DNA of 64,000 bases from Diplonema papillatum (Eukaryota > Euglenozoa > Diplonemea > Diplonemida > Diplonemidae). The first letter of the stretch is position 1; each line of letters opens with the position of its first letter. The translations under genes were made by a program, and so were the position numbers. Under the pieces are notes generated by a model. That model searched no databases, had not been told where the DNA came from, and was given only the letters and a program-made list of their open reading frames with translations. Below, piece by piece: positions 43,023 through 53,702 of this stretch. The stretch is from contig JAPJBO010000782.1 in NCBI GenBank assembly GCA_030068145.1, positions 43,605 through 107,604 of the forward strand, given 5' to 3'.

Positions 43023-44261
43023 CCAACTTCTCCAGGCGTTTGGGGATGAACTCCCAGATGCAAGCCCTAGTTCAATAGCCGAGCGGAAACTGGTCCGCGA
43101 AAGGATGGCTTCCATACCTAGTATGGTTTCCCAACCATCCCCATCAAGGGGACCTCAAAGGAGTGGAGCAAGGTGCCCTGGTGGCCTGAAAAAAAAAAAA
43201 ATTTTTTTTTTCTCGACGAATTGTGAAGTCTCGAAAATCAGGGGGTTATGCACTGCAGTGGTTGGGTGAGGGGGTAACTCACCCAAAAAAAAAACAAAAA
43301 TCGAAAATCGGGTGGGAGGTTGGGTTGATTTACACTACCTCAAATTGGGTTGGGCAGGAGTTTGGTGTCTGTAATCTTGGGTTGGCAGAGGTTTTGGGTG
43401 TCTGTAGTGGGAAATAGTTCTCCTATTCTGAAGGGTGAGACCTAACATCAGTAGGCTAGGTGTCTTCTGGAGGAGAACACTGGCTGCAGAAGGTCCTGCC
43501 TTAGCCAGGACATCAGATTCTGAGGCACCATGTACCGTACCGTCTCCCAGGGGGCGGTGCCCTGGACCCCCCATAAACTATCTACAAGATTTCGAATTTT
43601 CGCCAGAGGCCTGTTACCAGGCATCAGTTTCTGTTACAGGTTCCGAACAAGACAGAATCTGAAGTGCCATGTACCGTACCGTCTCCCGGGGGGCGGTGCC
43701 CCCCCGGACCCCCCCTGCATTAAGACTCACCAGAAAAGATGGGCTTGGTGTCTAGTCTGAAGGAGAAAATGGGCTGCATATGGTCTTCTGTCGAAAAATA
43801 CCAAAAAAAAAAAAAAAAACGGTAGAGAAATATCACAGGCATCGACAAGACAAGTGACCGCGTGCGTTGCACAGGATCCAACCCCCCTGTCTGACTCTTT
43901 TTTTGATGTGCCCAGCGTTTTTGTTATTCCTTGACATCACATTCGAAACTCGACGGAATCCACACCTGTGATACTCATCTCAGCTGGGATTTCTTTGGGT
44001 TGACCTGCAGATGACCAGCATATGCGACCCCCCTCCTCCGAAACTTCTTGAAAGCTCGGTTAAAAAAACGAAACCCACGAGCTTTTCTGACTTTGACACG
44101 AAAACCGTCGGTGTTCAAATCATCCCACCTGTCGGATCAAAACCCAAGACCCCCTGGGCAGCCAAAAAGCCGACAACCCCTTCGTCCCCGACAAACAGAC
44201 CAAAAAAAGCCACTCCTAAAAACACCACACTGCGAGAAAATACATATAAACGCGGACAACA
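43023..44261. other. Gene-free segment with two GTACCGTACCGT modules
   Basis: Two tandem-like blocks (about 43520-43580 and 43660-43720) contain ccatgtaccgtaccgtctcc followed by a gggggcggtgccccc hairpin and ggacccccc. Poly-A/T and poly-A tracts lie near 43188-43211, 43288 and 43803. No coding region is supported; the frame 44011-44379 has no motif and overlaps the structured RNA. Confidence 0.5.
43532..43717 (+). repeat. GTACCGTACCGT modules, copies 3 and 4
   Basis: Both have gtaccgtaccgtctccc, then (a/g)gggggcggtgccc and ggaccccccc. See 22203-22250 for the inverted copy. Confidence 0.7.
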
Positions 44262-44355
44262 GACCGGTACGGGCTACAAGGCAACCCCTGCTCAACTTGT
44301 AGAACGTGGGGGGTCCAAGACTACACTCCACGAAGGAATGTACTTGGTGTCGGTC
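44262..44355 (+). ncRNA. Structured RNA element, copy 3
   Basis: P1: gaccggtac (44262-44270) with gtgtcggtc (44347-44355). P2: ctacaag (44274-44280) with cttgtag (44296-44302). P3: ccaag, taca, tcc (44315-44329) with gga, tgta, cttgg (44335-44347). Possible pseudoknot: loop cccc (44285-44288) with the G run at 44308-44313. Downstream, ggtcacacggagaccctaaaac (about 44466-44487) matches the region after copy 1. Confidence 0.7.
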
Positions 44356-45250
44356 ACAAACAGTCCCGGACACGGCTAGCCAGAACCCATAACGAAAGCG
44401 TGCACTAAATATACAACCCGTAACCACATAGCCCTTTCTTGCTCGAAGAGAATCCATTCATGAACGGTCACACGGAGACCCTAAAACCCCGGAATTTCAA
44501 GCGGGTTTGCGGGGTTTGCGGGCTAAACTTGAGAGTTTTACAATTACTGGGGGCGGGTGAGTCAGGCCTGCACTAGCTTTTTTTGGCTCTCTGTTTGCAT
44601 ATCAGTCATTCTCCTGGCGACCGTCGAAAATGACTACCCTATTGCATCACACTTGCTGCAAAGTCTGCTGTGCGAGAACCTGAAGAAGGGTTGCTTCGGT
44701 TCCTCAACCCGTGTCGCGTGGGCTCGAAGTGAAGAAGAGACTGGAACACGAAGACATCTGTTTGACGTGCTTCCTGTCGTTGTGGTACCTTTGTGTCTTG
44801 CCTCTGGAGCAGGTGCCTTTAAGCATCCTGAAGATGTGTGCAGATTGACTGCACTAGTCGCTACCGACTACCTCTTTGTACGCGTCCTGTTATGCTTCGG
44901 TCGCTTTTTGCGGTTGTCTCTGGTGCACGTTTCACGTCCGCTGTAAAGTATGAGCCTGCGGACTTATCTGAATCGGCGCACTCTTGTCGCGGCTCTGCTT
45001 CGGTTGGGTACGCGGCTGTTCACTGTTGGTGCGCGCTCCTCTTCTGGACGGTCGCTGCGGCGTTTTCACCTGCTTGCTTGTCGTCGCCCTCGCGCTTTCG
45101 CGGAGCTCTTTTTGTCCTCCACACTCTCGCCTTTTGGTCGACAGGCCGTGCTTTGTGGTGCCCCGGCTTGCAGCGCTGCTTGGGCCTTCATAGTAGGAAG
45201 GCAAGACTCCCCAGTACTGCTGACCGGAAAATCCAGCAGGAGAGATCGTT
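44356..45250. other. Gene-free segment before the RT relic
   Basis: Frames at 44557-44946 and 44950-45495 show no recognisable domain. The second overlaps the RT relic in another frame. The region may be decayed retroelement sequence. Confidence 0.35.
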
Positions 45251-45530
45251 GTAGTGACACTAGAGATCGAACGAGCCTTTGGAGAACCACTGTACGGACT
45301 ATCTTTCCCATGGGAAATTGCACTTCGCCGCATGCAGGACCTCAGGCTTCACTCCTGAATTCTGAAGCCGTTAAGAACCGTCTACGACACCCTCGTCAGG
45401 CGGTTCCTCGGGGTCGGACAGGAGTTTCAGGTGACCAACAGCGTTCTGCAAGGATGTCCAATCCCCGTCATCCCGAGCAGATTGGAAGAGGTTAAGCAAC
45501 TTCTTCGGAAGGGGGAAAAGTACTCACGAC
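45251..45530 (+). pseudogene. Reverse transcriptase relic of a non-LTR element
   Basis: In the frame through 45260, motif A is recognisable but damaged (TLEIERAFGEP, where LINE RTs have a LDxxKAFD-type motif). An in-frame TGA lies at 45356-45358. RTVYDTLVRRF, then EFQVTNSVLQGCPI (motif B region) follow at about 45371-45466. After CPI the match stops abruptly, so the catalytic YxDD part is deleted. It is not closely related to the RT at 62.8-64 kb and marks a second, dead family. Confidence 0.7.
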
Positions 45531-45880
45531 GAAGTAGAGGTCAAACAAAACACCCTCTGCTCAAGCGCGGAAAGGGAAGACACCCAAGCCGGTTTCACTT
45601 GCTGACTGGCACGAGAGCGTACATGCTGTGTTCATCATTTTTCCCGTTCCTCAAAATCCTCTTCCTTTTCCAACAGCCCCTTTTCCTCCGACCGTAGCGG
45701 TTGCCTTCTTCATGTTGTCGCACAACCACAGGCAGGTGAGCAGCGGCACCTCCCCAAGACGACCACAATCGAACTGTGTGTAGCTAGGTATGCATGTAGG
45801 CTGGGCCATGCAAGATCTTCTGAACCGACAAGCTGTTTTGCACCTGGTAGGTTCGCCCCAGCTGGCGACAGGGGGCTCAC

Positions 45881-46015
45881 CTCTTCGGAACTGAACATGG
45901 CACCTCTAAGGAACGTGACGTTCACGAAGCAAAAGGCAAGAACAGTAGGAGGCGTGATCACGAAAAGCAGAAAACTTGCAAAGCAGAACCTGACCACGCG
46001 GATGAACGATCCCAT
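45881..46015 (-). CDS. First exon of a small membrane protein, head-to-head with COG8
   Basis: On the minus strand an ATG at 46015-46013 opens 45 codons ending exactly at a strong donor, GAG|GTGAGC (45880 downward). The exon encodes one hydrophobic segment (about residues 6-31) and a short polar end (FSSEE). A possible acceptor, ACACACAG, lies at about 45773 on the minus strand, but the following exon could not be fixed in a convincing frame. The single-helix N-terminus followed by a Gly/Ser-rich stretch vaguely recalls VMA21-type assembly factors, but I do not assign it. The start is only 28 bp from the proposed COG8 start, implying a shared bidirectional promoter. Confidence 0.4.
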
Positions 46016-46042
46016 GTCGCGCCTGCATATTTGAGACAAGCC

Positions 46043-48496
46043 ATGCTTTCGTCGAGATCATTACTGAGTGAAGTACCCGTAGTAGCCCTTTTATATGCTC
46101 ACTGTCGCATGTGTCAACTTATACTAACTAAGGGGCGGGGGTCTTCTATACAACGAAGAGCATCCAAAATGGAGTCGTTCTTGCGAGAGCCCGTGCGGCT
46201 TGCTGCGGAGCAACAACGGATCGTGAACGAAATGATTGATGTGTCGATGAAGCACTACCCAGTCTTGATCCAAAGCGTCGAGAGCTGCAGCCAAGTGCTC
46301 AGGGAAGCCGCTGAAGATGTGCAACTGACCGAACGGCTGGCAGCGGAGCAAGAGTCCCTGAAGGAATGTGTGGACATGCTCGCCGAGCGTGGGAAAGAGT
46401 GGAAGAGAGGACGTCAGCAGCTATTGATCCTGCGCAGCAGCCAGGAGCTCATCAGAGACCTTTTCGAGCTTCCCGCGACACTCGAAAACTGCCTCCGGAA
46501 CGAACTGTACCACGAGGCCATCCTCCTGCACGAAAAGGTCGAATCCCTCTTATCTTCTGCGCCCCAGCTCCGTGTCATACAAGCCATCGCAACCGATGTT
46601 GAAGAGACGATGAAGCGGCACATTCCTCTCCTCATCTTCAAGCTCACCACAGCACTTTCTCCCGCGCAATGCGTCAAAATCACCCGTTTCTTGTCTCGCT
46701 TGCGCATCGTCTCCGCACGCGAGCTTCAAAAGGTATTTCTATCCCGCCGTCTCACATACCTGCAGTCCCTATTGAAGGACACTCGCCGGTCTCCCTTCAC
46801 ATACTTAAACCGGGTGTGTAACATCCTTGGCGTCAATCTCCCCGCTGTTATCCAGGAGTATCAAAGCTGTTTTGAGATAAAAGAGGCACGGCTGGCGTTG
46901 CAAGACACAGACTACGATTTGCCGGCGTGCGACGTTCTGGCGGCTTGGCTGGCTGGGGTGGTCAATGAGTTTTTGGACGCGATCAAGAAGACGTTACCGG
47001 TGATATCTTCAGGCGGAGAACTGAAACAGCTAGTCGAGCAAAGCGGGCAGTGTGGCAGGCTTTTAGCCCAAAAGGGATTTGACATCCGGACACTGTTGTA
47101 CGATCTGTTCAGCAAACGAATTTTGAATTTGTGGACCGACGGTATCCATGCTGCATACGATCAATTCAGGCTAGCACTAGGCAACCACGTATGGAGTCTC
47201 CGCCACAACAGCGGTGCAACACGTGAACCGAAGTACGAGCGTACAAGCGGGACCAACATGGCACCCCCGCAAATACTCAGGCAGTATTTGCCCTTGGGCT
47301 ACTTCACCAATGGAATCCTCACGGCGCTGAACGAAGTTCGGCGGTGTGCTTTGACGACATTAACACCCAGGTTTTTATTGTCGTTGACTGAGGTACTTGT
47401 TCAAAGCGTCGCTAACGTGGTCGAAACACACCAGACACAATCGCTCGACGAAAACGAGATGAAAGGCTTCCTTTCCTTTGCGAAGGTGATGACATCCGAC
47501 TTCCTGCCATACATTGGGCGCGCCACAGATACAATGCTCGGACAAGTGCGCGGGCTGAACATTCGGTCCATTAGCAGGCCGCTCCTAGAAATTTGCAATG
47601 CACACACCAAAGCAAAGGAGCCACCATCACAAGAATCGAAGCCCGGAACCAGTATGCCTGCAACAGGTGTTGCCAGCACAAAGGAGTTGGATGGCGGCTC
47701 GCATGAGCATGTCTTCGCTATTGACATGGGTTCTGTCGTGTCCGGAAGCGAGCAGCAGCAGGAACACCAAGACAGACACCAACAACTAGAACAGCAAGAC
47801 CAACAGCGGCAGGACCACCAGCACCACCAGCACCACCAGCACCACCAGCACCACCAGCACCAACATCAACAACAACATAAACAACAGCAACAAGAACAAT
47901 ACCAACAGCAGCAAGACCACCATCACCACCACCCACACCAACAACATCAACACCAACACCATCAACACTATCAACAGCAGGAACACCAACATCAACATCA
48001 ACATCAACACCAACAAGAACACCAATACCGGCAGCAGGACCAGCAACAGCATCAACTCCAACAGCAGCATCAACATCAACGACAACAGTCTCAGCATTAC
48101 ATCCAAGAGCAACAGCAGCATCACCAAGAACACCATCATGAGCATGAAGCGATGCACCGGAACCAGGATCAGAACTACCAGGGTGACATTCAGACGGAAC
48201 AGCAGCAGCCTCAGGATGAGGTGCTACAGCAACAGGAGTCCTGGCAGCAAGGGCAGAGTGCTCCCCAGTACCCTGAACAACAGCAGCATGCAACAACCAG
48301 CACAGACCGAACACGACCACCGTTCATCGCTTCCAACCAGCAATACACTGAGCAGCCAAACGATCCCGCCCAACAGCATGAACTCCCCCCAGACCACGAA
48401 CAGCAGCAGCAGCCAGACCAAGGAAACCAGGCGGTCACACACAATGTCGAATCAGGCTGGGGAGACGACGAATACGACGGCCTGCCGCCGGCATAA
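46043..48496 (+). CDS. COG8: Conserved oligomeric Golgi complex subunit 8 (COG8/Dor1 family) with Gln/His-rich tail
   Basis: COG8 belongs to the eight-subunit COG tether that captures retrograde vesicles at the Golgi. The N-terminal region matches the family well: the REPxRLAxEQ block, the run equivalent to IPxLMDTCxRNxxYxEALxL (here LPATLENCLRNELYHEAILL), then IPLLIFKLTTAL and the YLRR-like CVKITRFLSRLR segment. A small intron is likely: donor A|GTGAAG (46068), TACTAAC branch site (46122-46128), acceptor AG at 46159-46160. Exon 1 would be 46043-46067, giving MLSSRSLLTSKMESFLREP, which aligns with the family N-terminus. Further upstream exons are possible. After about residue 540 comes an unusual tail of over 230 residues, mostly Gln and His (47750-48440), ending in an acidic SGWGDDEYDGLPPA. 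The CAG/CAC/CAA-rich tail is probably a lineage-specific expansion. Confidence 0.85.
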   Translation: MLSSRSLLSEVPVVALLYAHCRMCQLILTKGRGSSIQRRASKMESFLREPVRLAAEQQRIVNEMIDVSMKHYPVLIQSVESCSQVLREAAEDVQLTERLAAEQESLKECVDMLAERGKEWKRGRQQLLILRSSQELIRDLFELPATLENCLRNELYHEAILLHEKVESLLSSAPQLRVIQAIATDVEETMKRHIPLLIFKLTTALSPAQCVKITRFLSRLRIVSARELQKVFLSRRLTYLQSLLKDTRRSPFTYLNRVCNILGVNLPAVIQEYQSCFEIKEARLALQDTDYDLPACDVLAAWLAGVVNEFLDAIKKTLPVISSGGELKQLVEQSGQCGRLLAQKGFDIRTLLYDLFSKRILNLWTDGIHAAYDQFRLALGNHVWSLRHNSGATREPKYERTSGTNMAPPQILRQYLPLGYFTNGILTALNEVRRCALTTLTPRFLLSLTEVLVQSVANVVETHQTQSLDENEMKGFLSFAKVMTSDFLPYIGRATDTMLGQVRGLNIRSISRPLLEICNAHTKAKEPPSQESKPGTSMPATGVASTKELDGGSHEHVFAIDMGSVVSGSEQQQEHQDRHQQLEQQDQQRQDHQHHQHHQHHQHHQHQHQQQHKQQQQEQYQQQQDHHHHHPHQQHQHQHHQHYQQQEHQHQHQHQHQQEHQYRQQDQQQHQLQQQHQHQRQQSQHYIQEQQQHHQEHHHEHEAMHRNQDQNYQGDIQTEQQQPQDEVLQQQESWQQGQSAPQYPEQQQHATTSTDRTRPPFIASNQQYTEQPNDPAQQHELPPDHEQQQQPDQGNQAVTHNVESGWGDDEYDGLPPA

Positions 48497-49176
48497 CAAG
48501 AAGTCTCGTAATGCACCTTATCGGCAGGTTGAATCTCGGTGGTTGCCTCTCGGAGCGTTAGTTCACACAACCAAAATCGGGGAGGTTTCTTTGGTCCCCC
48601 ATATAGGATCGAGTTGAAGAAAGCAGATCTTTGAACTTTTAGTTCAGCTGGTCGATACTTCACACAAACAAACCCGTACCTCTATTCCCAAAACAGGAGA
48701 AATACACAGAAACTCGGCACAACTGAACTTTATTTCTGCTGTCGCTCTGGGTGCACTGGTGGACCAAACCAATGGTTGCCTTTATGCCGTGTCAGAGAGC
48801 GTAGTTCACATATCCGGGTTTTTGTCTCCACATTGGAATCTCGAACCCAGTTCGGAATCCTGATTCGGCACTAGACATGCTTCATTGGGCATCAGTCTTC
48901 TGTGTTGCTGTTGCAGCTGCCTACTTTTCTTCCAAAGCTGCATAGTCTTTCTTTTGCAACGAGCGTTTTACGATAAGGTCTCTGTTTCCTTTTTCTTCTG
49001 TTCTTTTTCTTCCGTTCTACTTTTTCTTTTTCAGAAGTACATTGTGCCAGGAACCGTAGTCATTGCTGAACATGATGCACATGCAGCATTTACCAGTGCA
49101 AGTGTTGTGAGAGCAGTGCTACTTCCAGACGACCGAGCAGAACAGGTGACGAACTACGTTTCCGCTGTGTACACAT
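48497..49176. other. Intergenic region with a probable spliced 5' leader for the next gene
   Basis: A long pyrimidine tract (about 48946-49033) ends in tttctttttcag|aagtac at 49035, a textbook 3' splice site, so the next gene probably has an upstream, perhaps untranslated, exon. A short frame after it (KYIVPGTVVIAE...) ends at 49193 in a different frame from the next gene. Whether any of it is coding is unclear. Confidence 0.5.
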
Positions 49177-52005
49177 ATGAGCAAGCGGCGTGAAAATCCG
49201 AACACTCACTACAGGATGCCTCCCACACCCTATCGCCCCCTCCCACTCAATGAACGCGAAGCATGGCACCCACCGCCTGCGTTGGGCAGCCGACAGCAGA
49301 GACCAGTGCAGTACTACCATCTGTCACCCAGCCCGCAAAGGCAGCGAGCCCGACCTGCAGCATGGGGTTCTCCACACAGCAAAGAAGAAACTTCGCGGTT
49401 ACTAAAGGCCGCTCACTTCAGGCACAGTGACACTCTCACCGCTGTCCTAGCAGGAGCGCTAGCGGTGGCACGAACAGCAAAGAGAAAGCAACGTGAGAAG
49501 TTGGGCAAGGCGACTCGCAGGGAATTAGGCATGCGTGGAATGCTGATCGCCAGCAGTGGAGTCGGGCACAGTGTGCGGACCTGGTGGGACGAGAAGGTTG
49601 TCCGGAGACTGCAGCTGGGCGCCCCTGGGGAAAAAATGCCAAAACACGGTGGATGGAACGACAAGATCATTCGATACCTGGACTGCCCCGGCTTCCTCAC
49701 AAGCATGCGCTGCGGGATTGGACTTCAGAATGTGTGGGTTGTTAAGTTCAGAGATGGGCTCGAGATACCACTGCATCGGGACTGCCTTTACAAGTCGTTG
49801 TATCCGCAGCTGCGCGGATATCTCTACGGGCTATTGCACGCAAAGGCAGCAAAGGCCGCTCCTATGGGTGCCCTTTTGCACTCGCTTCCGGGTAGCTTAG
49901 CTATATTAATTGCCTCGTTTCTCTTTCACTCCCCCCAGCCTTCTTTCACTGCTTACACCGCCCGTGCCTTCACCACTGCATCGAAGAAGAACCACACCAC
50001 CATTGTGGTAAAGGGAGTCAAGCGCGGGTCCTTCCAAGTGCATGCAGGTCAACCCATTGCGGCCTCAGATGTCGTCGACAAGAAAGCGTTCACTCAAGCG
50101 TTAGGGGTCTCTGGAGTTTGTCGAAGCTTTGCGGAGGAGATGGCAAAGATTGTTGGAGATGTCGGTAATGTAACATGGGAAGACCTGGTTGGGTCAGTGA
50201 AGAAGGTTATAGACAGCAGGAGTGCATTGAGACCTAGGAGGTCGATTGTGTCAGGGCTGCCAGGGGTCACAGCCAGTTGTAATACTCCTGCGGCTGTTGC
50301 TGGGGCTACACAGGCTAGCACTGGTGTTAGCACTGGTGTTTCCGGTGCGAAACGGGAGTCCGTTCTTTCTGTGACATCACCCCCCCAAGGTCCTACAAAA
50401 CGTGAGAGCTTAACAACAGGAGCTGCACCGTCTGTAGTCGTTTCACCAGTCACGAAACCGGCATCGACAACGACACCCACTGCAGCGTCCCGTGCCTCGA
50501 TATCAGGCAGCACATCTAGCGAAAAGCCACCAGTTGGTCCTGCTGGGCAAGCTCTGTCAGCCGCAAAGCCTGTGGGCACTTCGTCAACCGTCGATGTTTC
50601 CATGCGGACACCTGGTGCAAAGGCTGTCGCTACCGTTGTCAGTCGGGGAGAAATGAGCTTACCCGTTGCATCACTTCGGCATGAGTGCGTGCGGTTATCC
50701 GCTAAAATCAGCGAACTCGAAGGCCGTGCACACAACGATGTGTCTGCGCAGACAAAGATGCGAGAGATGATCAACACTCTGCAGTGGCAACTCGACTCAT
50801 CCATCAACAACACACCACCAGCCACCCGCCGGCATTCTCTATTCAGTGCACACAAGTCCCCCTGCCAACAACTTCAGCTGAAGGTCAAATGCATGACCGC
50901 CAAGCTAAGCAGGCGGAGCATTCCCGCCTTCCTCCTGCACTTTGGATCTACCGATACTGTGTACACAGTCCACCAGCACCTGGAAATGACACTCGGCATT
51001 CCCAAGGGTCGACAGGTTTGTCTTTTGACCTTCTTCTGAGAAGAGTGGCAGGACTCAAAAGCATCATGTCGATTATTGAAAGCCGACTGGTGAGAGTGAC
51101 CAGTAGGCTATACTTCGCTGCAGACTTTACCCACTTTAATCCCTGTATAAAGGCACCGCTACACACAGATTGTTGCTATTGAAGGAACCTCCCGCCTAAA
51201 GACAAGACGCCTACCAGAAGAAACAAACACAACACTTTCGGATGCAGGCGTGCACGATGGCAACACACTACTCGTCAGTGAAAGCGGACCCATCATCATC
51301 GACTTCAGGCTAAGTCTTGAGCGAAAAGTAAGGCTCAAGGTTTACCCAGATGAAACAATTGGGTTCATTAAAGACGTACTATCACAACATGCAAACACAT
51401 CGTCGAGAGAACTCTCAGTCTTCACAACTGCAGGAAGTGAGCTAAAACCAGATAGTCGGTCACTGTGGGACTGTGGTCTACGCTGTGGAGTGATTATGTT
51501 GGACGTTCGACGAACGGGCCGGCAGCTGAATGTCACTGCAGCCACCGACGAAGAAGGTCGGCTGCGTAAGTTGCAAATTCCCATCCGATTGGATGAAACA
51601 GCATCTTCGGTAAAACAGAGGCTCGCCAGCAGGTTGTCTGTGAACAAGGTCCAGCTACACGAAACGGGGCACCATTCGATCCCAGCAGCTCTTCCTGACA
51701 GTGTGTCCATGAACCATGTCGCAAACCGGACATTTCTAGTCCTACCAGACAAAGAAGCCGAGACAGCTAGTAGATTGTCCAAAAAGCTGACAGAGGTACG
51801 CAGTCTTGTTGACCAGCTCGCACGCAATACAGGCAACCTGCAGGACACTATCGAGACAGTAAAAGGAAGCGATTGGGGAGACAGGCACACAATGACATAT
51901 GATCAACCCAGTGTCGCTATGGCATCGACCCTTGACACCACAACCGACCTCTTGAACAGGCTGAGTGAGAGGAGACATCACCTTGATATTGTGAAGTGGA
52001 ATTAG
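49177..52005 (+). CDS. Protein with three tandem ubiquitin-like domains (two exons)
   Basis: Exon 1 is 49177-51015 and exon 2 is 51169-52005, joined in phase 0 across a 153-nt intron (CAG|GTTTGT...ACACAG|ATTGTT), giving about 891 residues. The junction falls inside a ubiquitin-like fold: residues about 566-653 read DTVYTVHQHLEMTLGIPKGRQ across it, then RLKTRRLPEETN-TTLSDAGVHDGNTL, matching the ubiquitin pattern DTIxxVKxKIxxxxGIPxxQQ...LxxxxTLxxYxIxxxxTL. Two more such folds follow (about 655-727 and 732-807), then a short coiled coil and a disordered end. The first 330 residues are basic, contain a Trp/Cys-rich segment and are unrecognised. Residues 340-530 are Ser/Thr/Ala/Pro-rich and disordered. 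There is no Gly-Gly processing site, so these are integral UBL domains, perhaps for proteasome or p97-type contacts; that role is inference. Confidence 0.75.
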
Positions 52006-53176
52006 CTATAAAGAATCTGGGCGACTCAGCGTGTTTTGCCTGTGCCTCTGACCACTTGTTCTGTCACGAGAATGTGAAAGAGACTGCTTCTTAAATGGGA
52101 CACTCTAAAACAATTGCTCGGTTGAGCAGATATGAGGTCTACATATAACACTCTTCCTCTTCCTAAACTAACTGGGGTTAACCCATCATTGTGAACTACC
52201 TGCACAGAGCCTCCTAAAATCTTTGCTTAAAGGAATATGTTTACCACAGGAAAATGCGCTTCTCCAGCTCAAGCCTTCACATCTTTTTTGTGTCTGTAAT
52301 TGTACTCCATACCCAATCTCAGTTGCTTCCTGCCTCTCACTCTTCATGGGGAAGCCGAAACCTTTAACCTCAGAAAGAACAGCGCATTGCTTGAGGAATA
52401 AAAAGATGCTTTTTGGACATCCAGCGGGTTGGGTGCTAGTGTGCTTTGTGGCTGCAGTTTCGGGTCTAAGGATTCCAAATAAAATTGCCTTGTGGAGGGA
52501 ACCAGTTATTTTGGATTTCCCGAGCATTTTAAGACCACCCAGGGTCCTTTCAGGGTCCCGGCGGTTTGGCGACACATTTTGCAGGCGTTTTATGAACCCA
52601 CACCGGTGTGGATCAAACTTTCCTGGGGTTTCCGATTGTTTTTGGGTTCCCTTTGCGGTTGTGTCCGCGGTTTGGGATTTGATGATTTTCCTTAAGGAAT
52701 TGCCTAGGAACTGGCTTGTGGGGGTGATTTGGCCTTGTTTTCGCATTCTGCAGCCATTATGTCAGCCTAAACGAGCGTCTGACCACTTTTTCCGCCGTTT
52801 CGGAGCATTTTATGAGCACCTGAGTGGTAGGTTTCGAGTTTTGGATTTCTGGTGACGCCCCCCCTGGAGGAGTTCCCAGGGGACGCACCCGGGCAGGAGC
52901 GAGGCCGGACACGGTCACCGAGCCCCCCTCCCGCGGGGGTCCAGGTACAGGCCACGGGTATGGGAGCGGAGGCGCGCGGGTTCCTTTCCCCAAACCCGCA
53001 AACCTGCACTCGGTGGCCCTGCGGGCCCCCTCGTGCATTTGATGGATTCTTAGTGCTTCGATGTGGGCCTTCTTGTCCAGGTTCGGCCTCTTGTGTGAAG
53101 AGGCCGACTCGAAAGAAAACAGGATTCAGCACACACAACGCAAACAGGAACTAGAAGAAGAAAAGAAATTCACAAG
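52006..53176. other. Gene-free segment
   Basis: A frame at 52223-52855 has no ATG start and no motif. From about 52850 to 53040 the DNA becomes very GC-rich (possible promoter or repeat edge), then purine-rich to 53176, like the leaders of other genes here. Confidence 0.4.
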
Positions 53177-53548
53177 ATGGTTCGGGTCGGAGTTGTGCTT
53201 GAAAAATCTGGTGTTCGAGAGTTCGTGTGGAAGCAGTCAAGGTATGTGAAGTTCCGAGTCAGCGAAAAGGTTCTGACAGAGCTATGGGTACATATTTTTG
53301 TTGATATTTTGACCGATGCATCCAACGAAACCGTCACAGGAATTCGAAGCTCCTACGAACGACGTTCTTTCAAGGGTCGCAACTTCGGGAGAACGTGCCC
53401 CCCCATTTCGACATGCAACAGTTGCCTATCACGTTTTCGGTGTTCCTTCAGCAAAGTGCTCCTGAGAGGTCGTGAAGTCCAAGAAGCTGGCCATCAAAGG
53501 CCCCGGAATTCTCAATGGGTGGTCTTGGGGTTGGGGGACAAAATCTGA
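53177..53548 (+). CDS. Small hypothetical protein, possible histone-fold N-terminus
   Basis: 123 codons from an ATG in an excellent context (cacaagATGG), after a purine-rich leader. Residues 1-70 resemble the pattern of short histone-fold proteins: an N-terminal beta/helix (VLEKSGVREFV), a basic turn followed by VSEKVLTELWVHIFVDILTDA as the long central helix, and a basic ERRSFKGRNF end where histone-fold proteins often carry an RKTxxxxDL-like motif. The remainder is Cys/Ser/Arg-rich and may be intron read-through. The family assignment is weak. It could also be a chance frame. Confidence 0.35.
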   Translation: MVRVGVVLEKSGVREFVWKQSRYVKFRVSEKVLTELWVHIFVDILTDASNETVTGIRSSYERRSFKGRNFGRTCPPISTCNSCLSRFRCSFSKVLLRGREVQEAGHQRPRNSQWVVLGLGDKI

Positions 53549-53702
53549 CTTGCCACCTCCTCGCGGTGTCCCCTGGAAACGTGTTTTTCGAAACGCGGCC
53601 AAGGCAAGCAGTTCCTTTGCTGTGGGTGAAAGCCCCTAACTTCGTATCTGGCCTCCGAGCTGTGCACCTACTCTTCCCAGGCGTAAAAAAGGTCGGCAAG
53701 AA

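Noticed and set aside
45700..46015. VMA21 V-ATPase assembly factor on the minus strand
   Set aside because: Only one hydrophobic segment could be recovered; the second exon did not give the expected second helix in any frame, so the name was not used.
48885..49193. 102-codon frame overlapping the start of the ubiquitin-like gene
   Set aside because: The first half is an intronic pyrimidine tract; the part after 49035 may be leader exon, but I cannot join it in frame.
52223..52855. 210-codon forward frame after the ubiquitin-like gene
   Set aside because: Starts with TTG, no recognisable domain, composition unlike the real genes.
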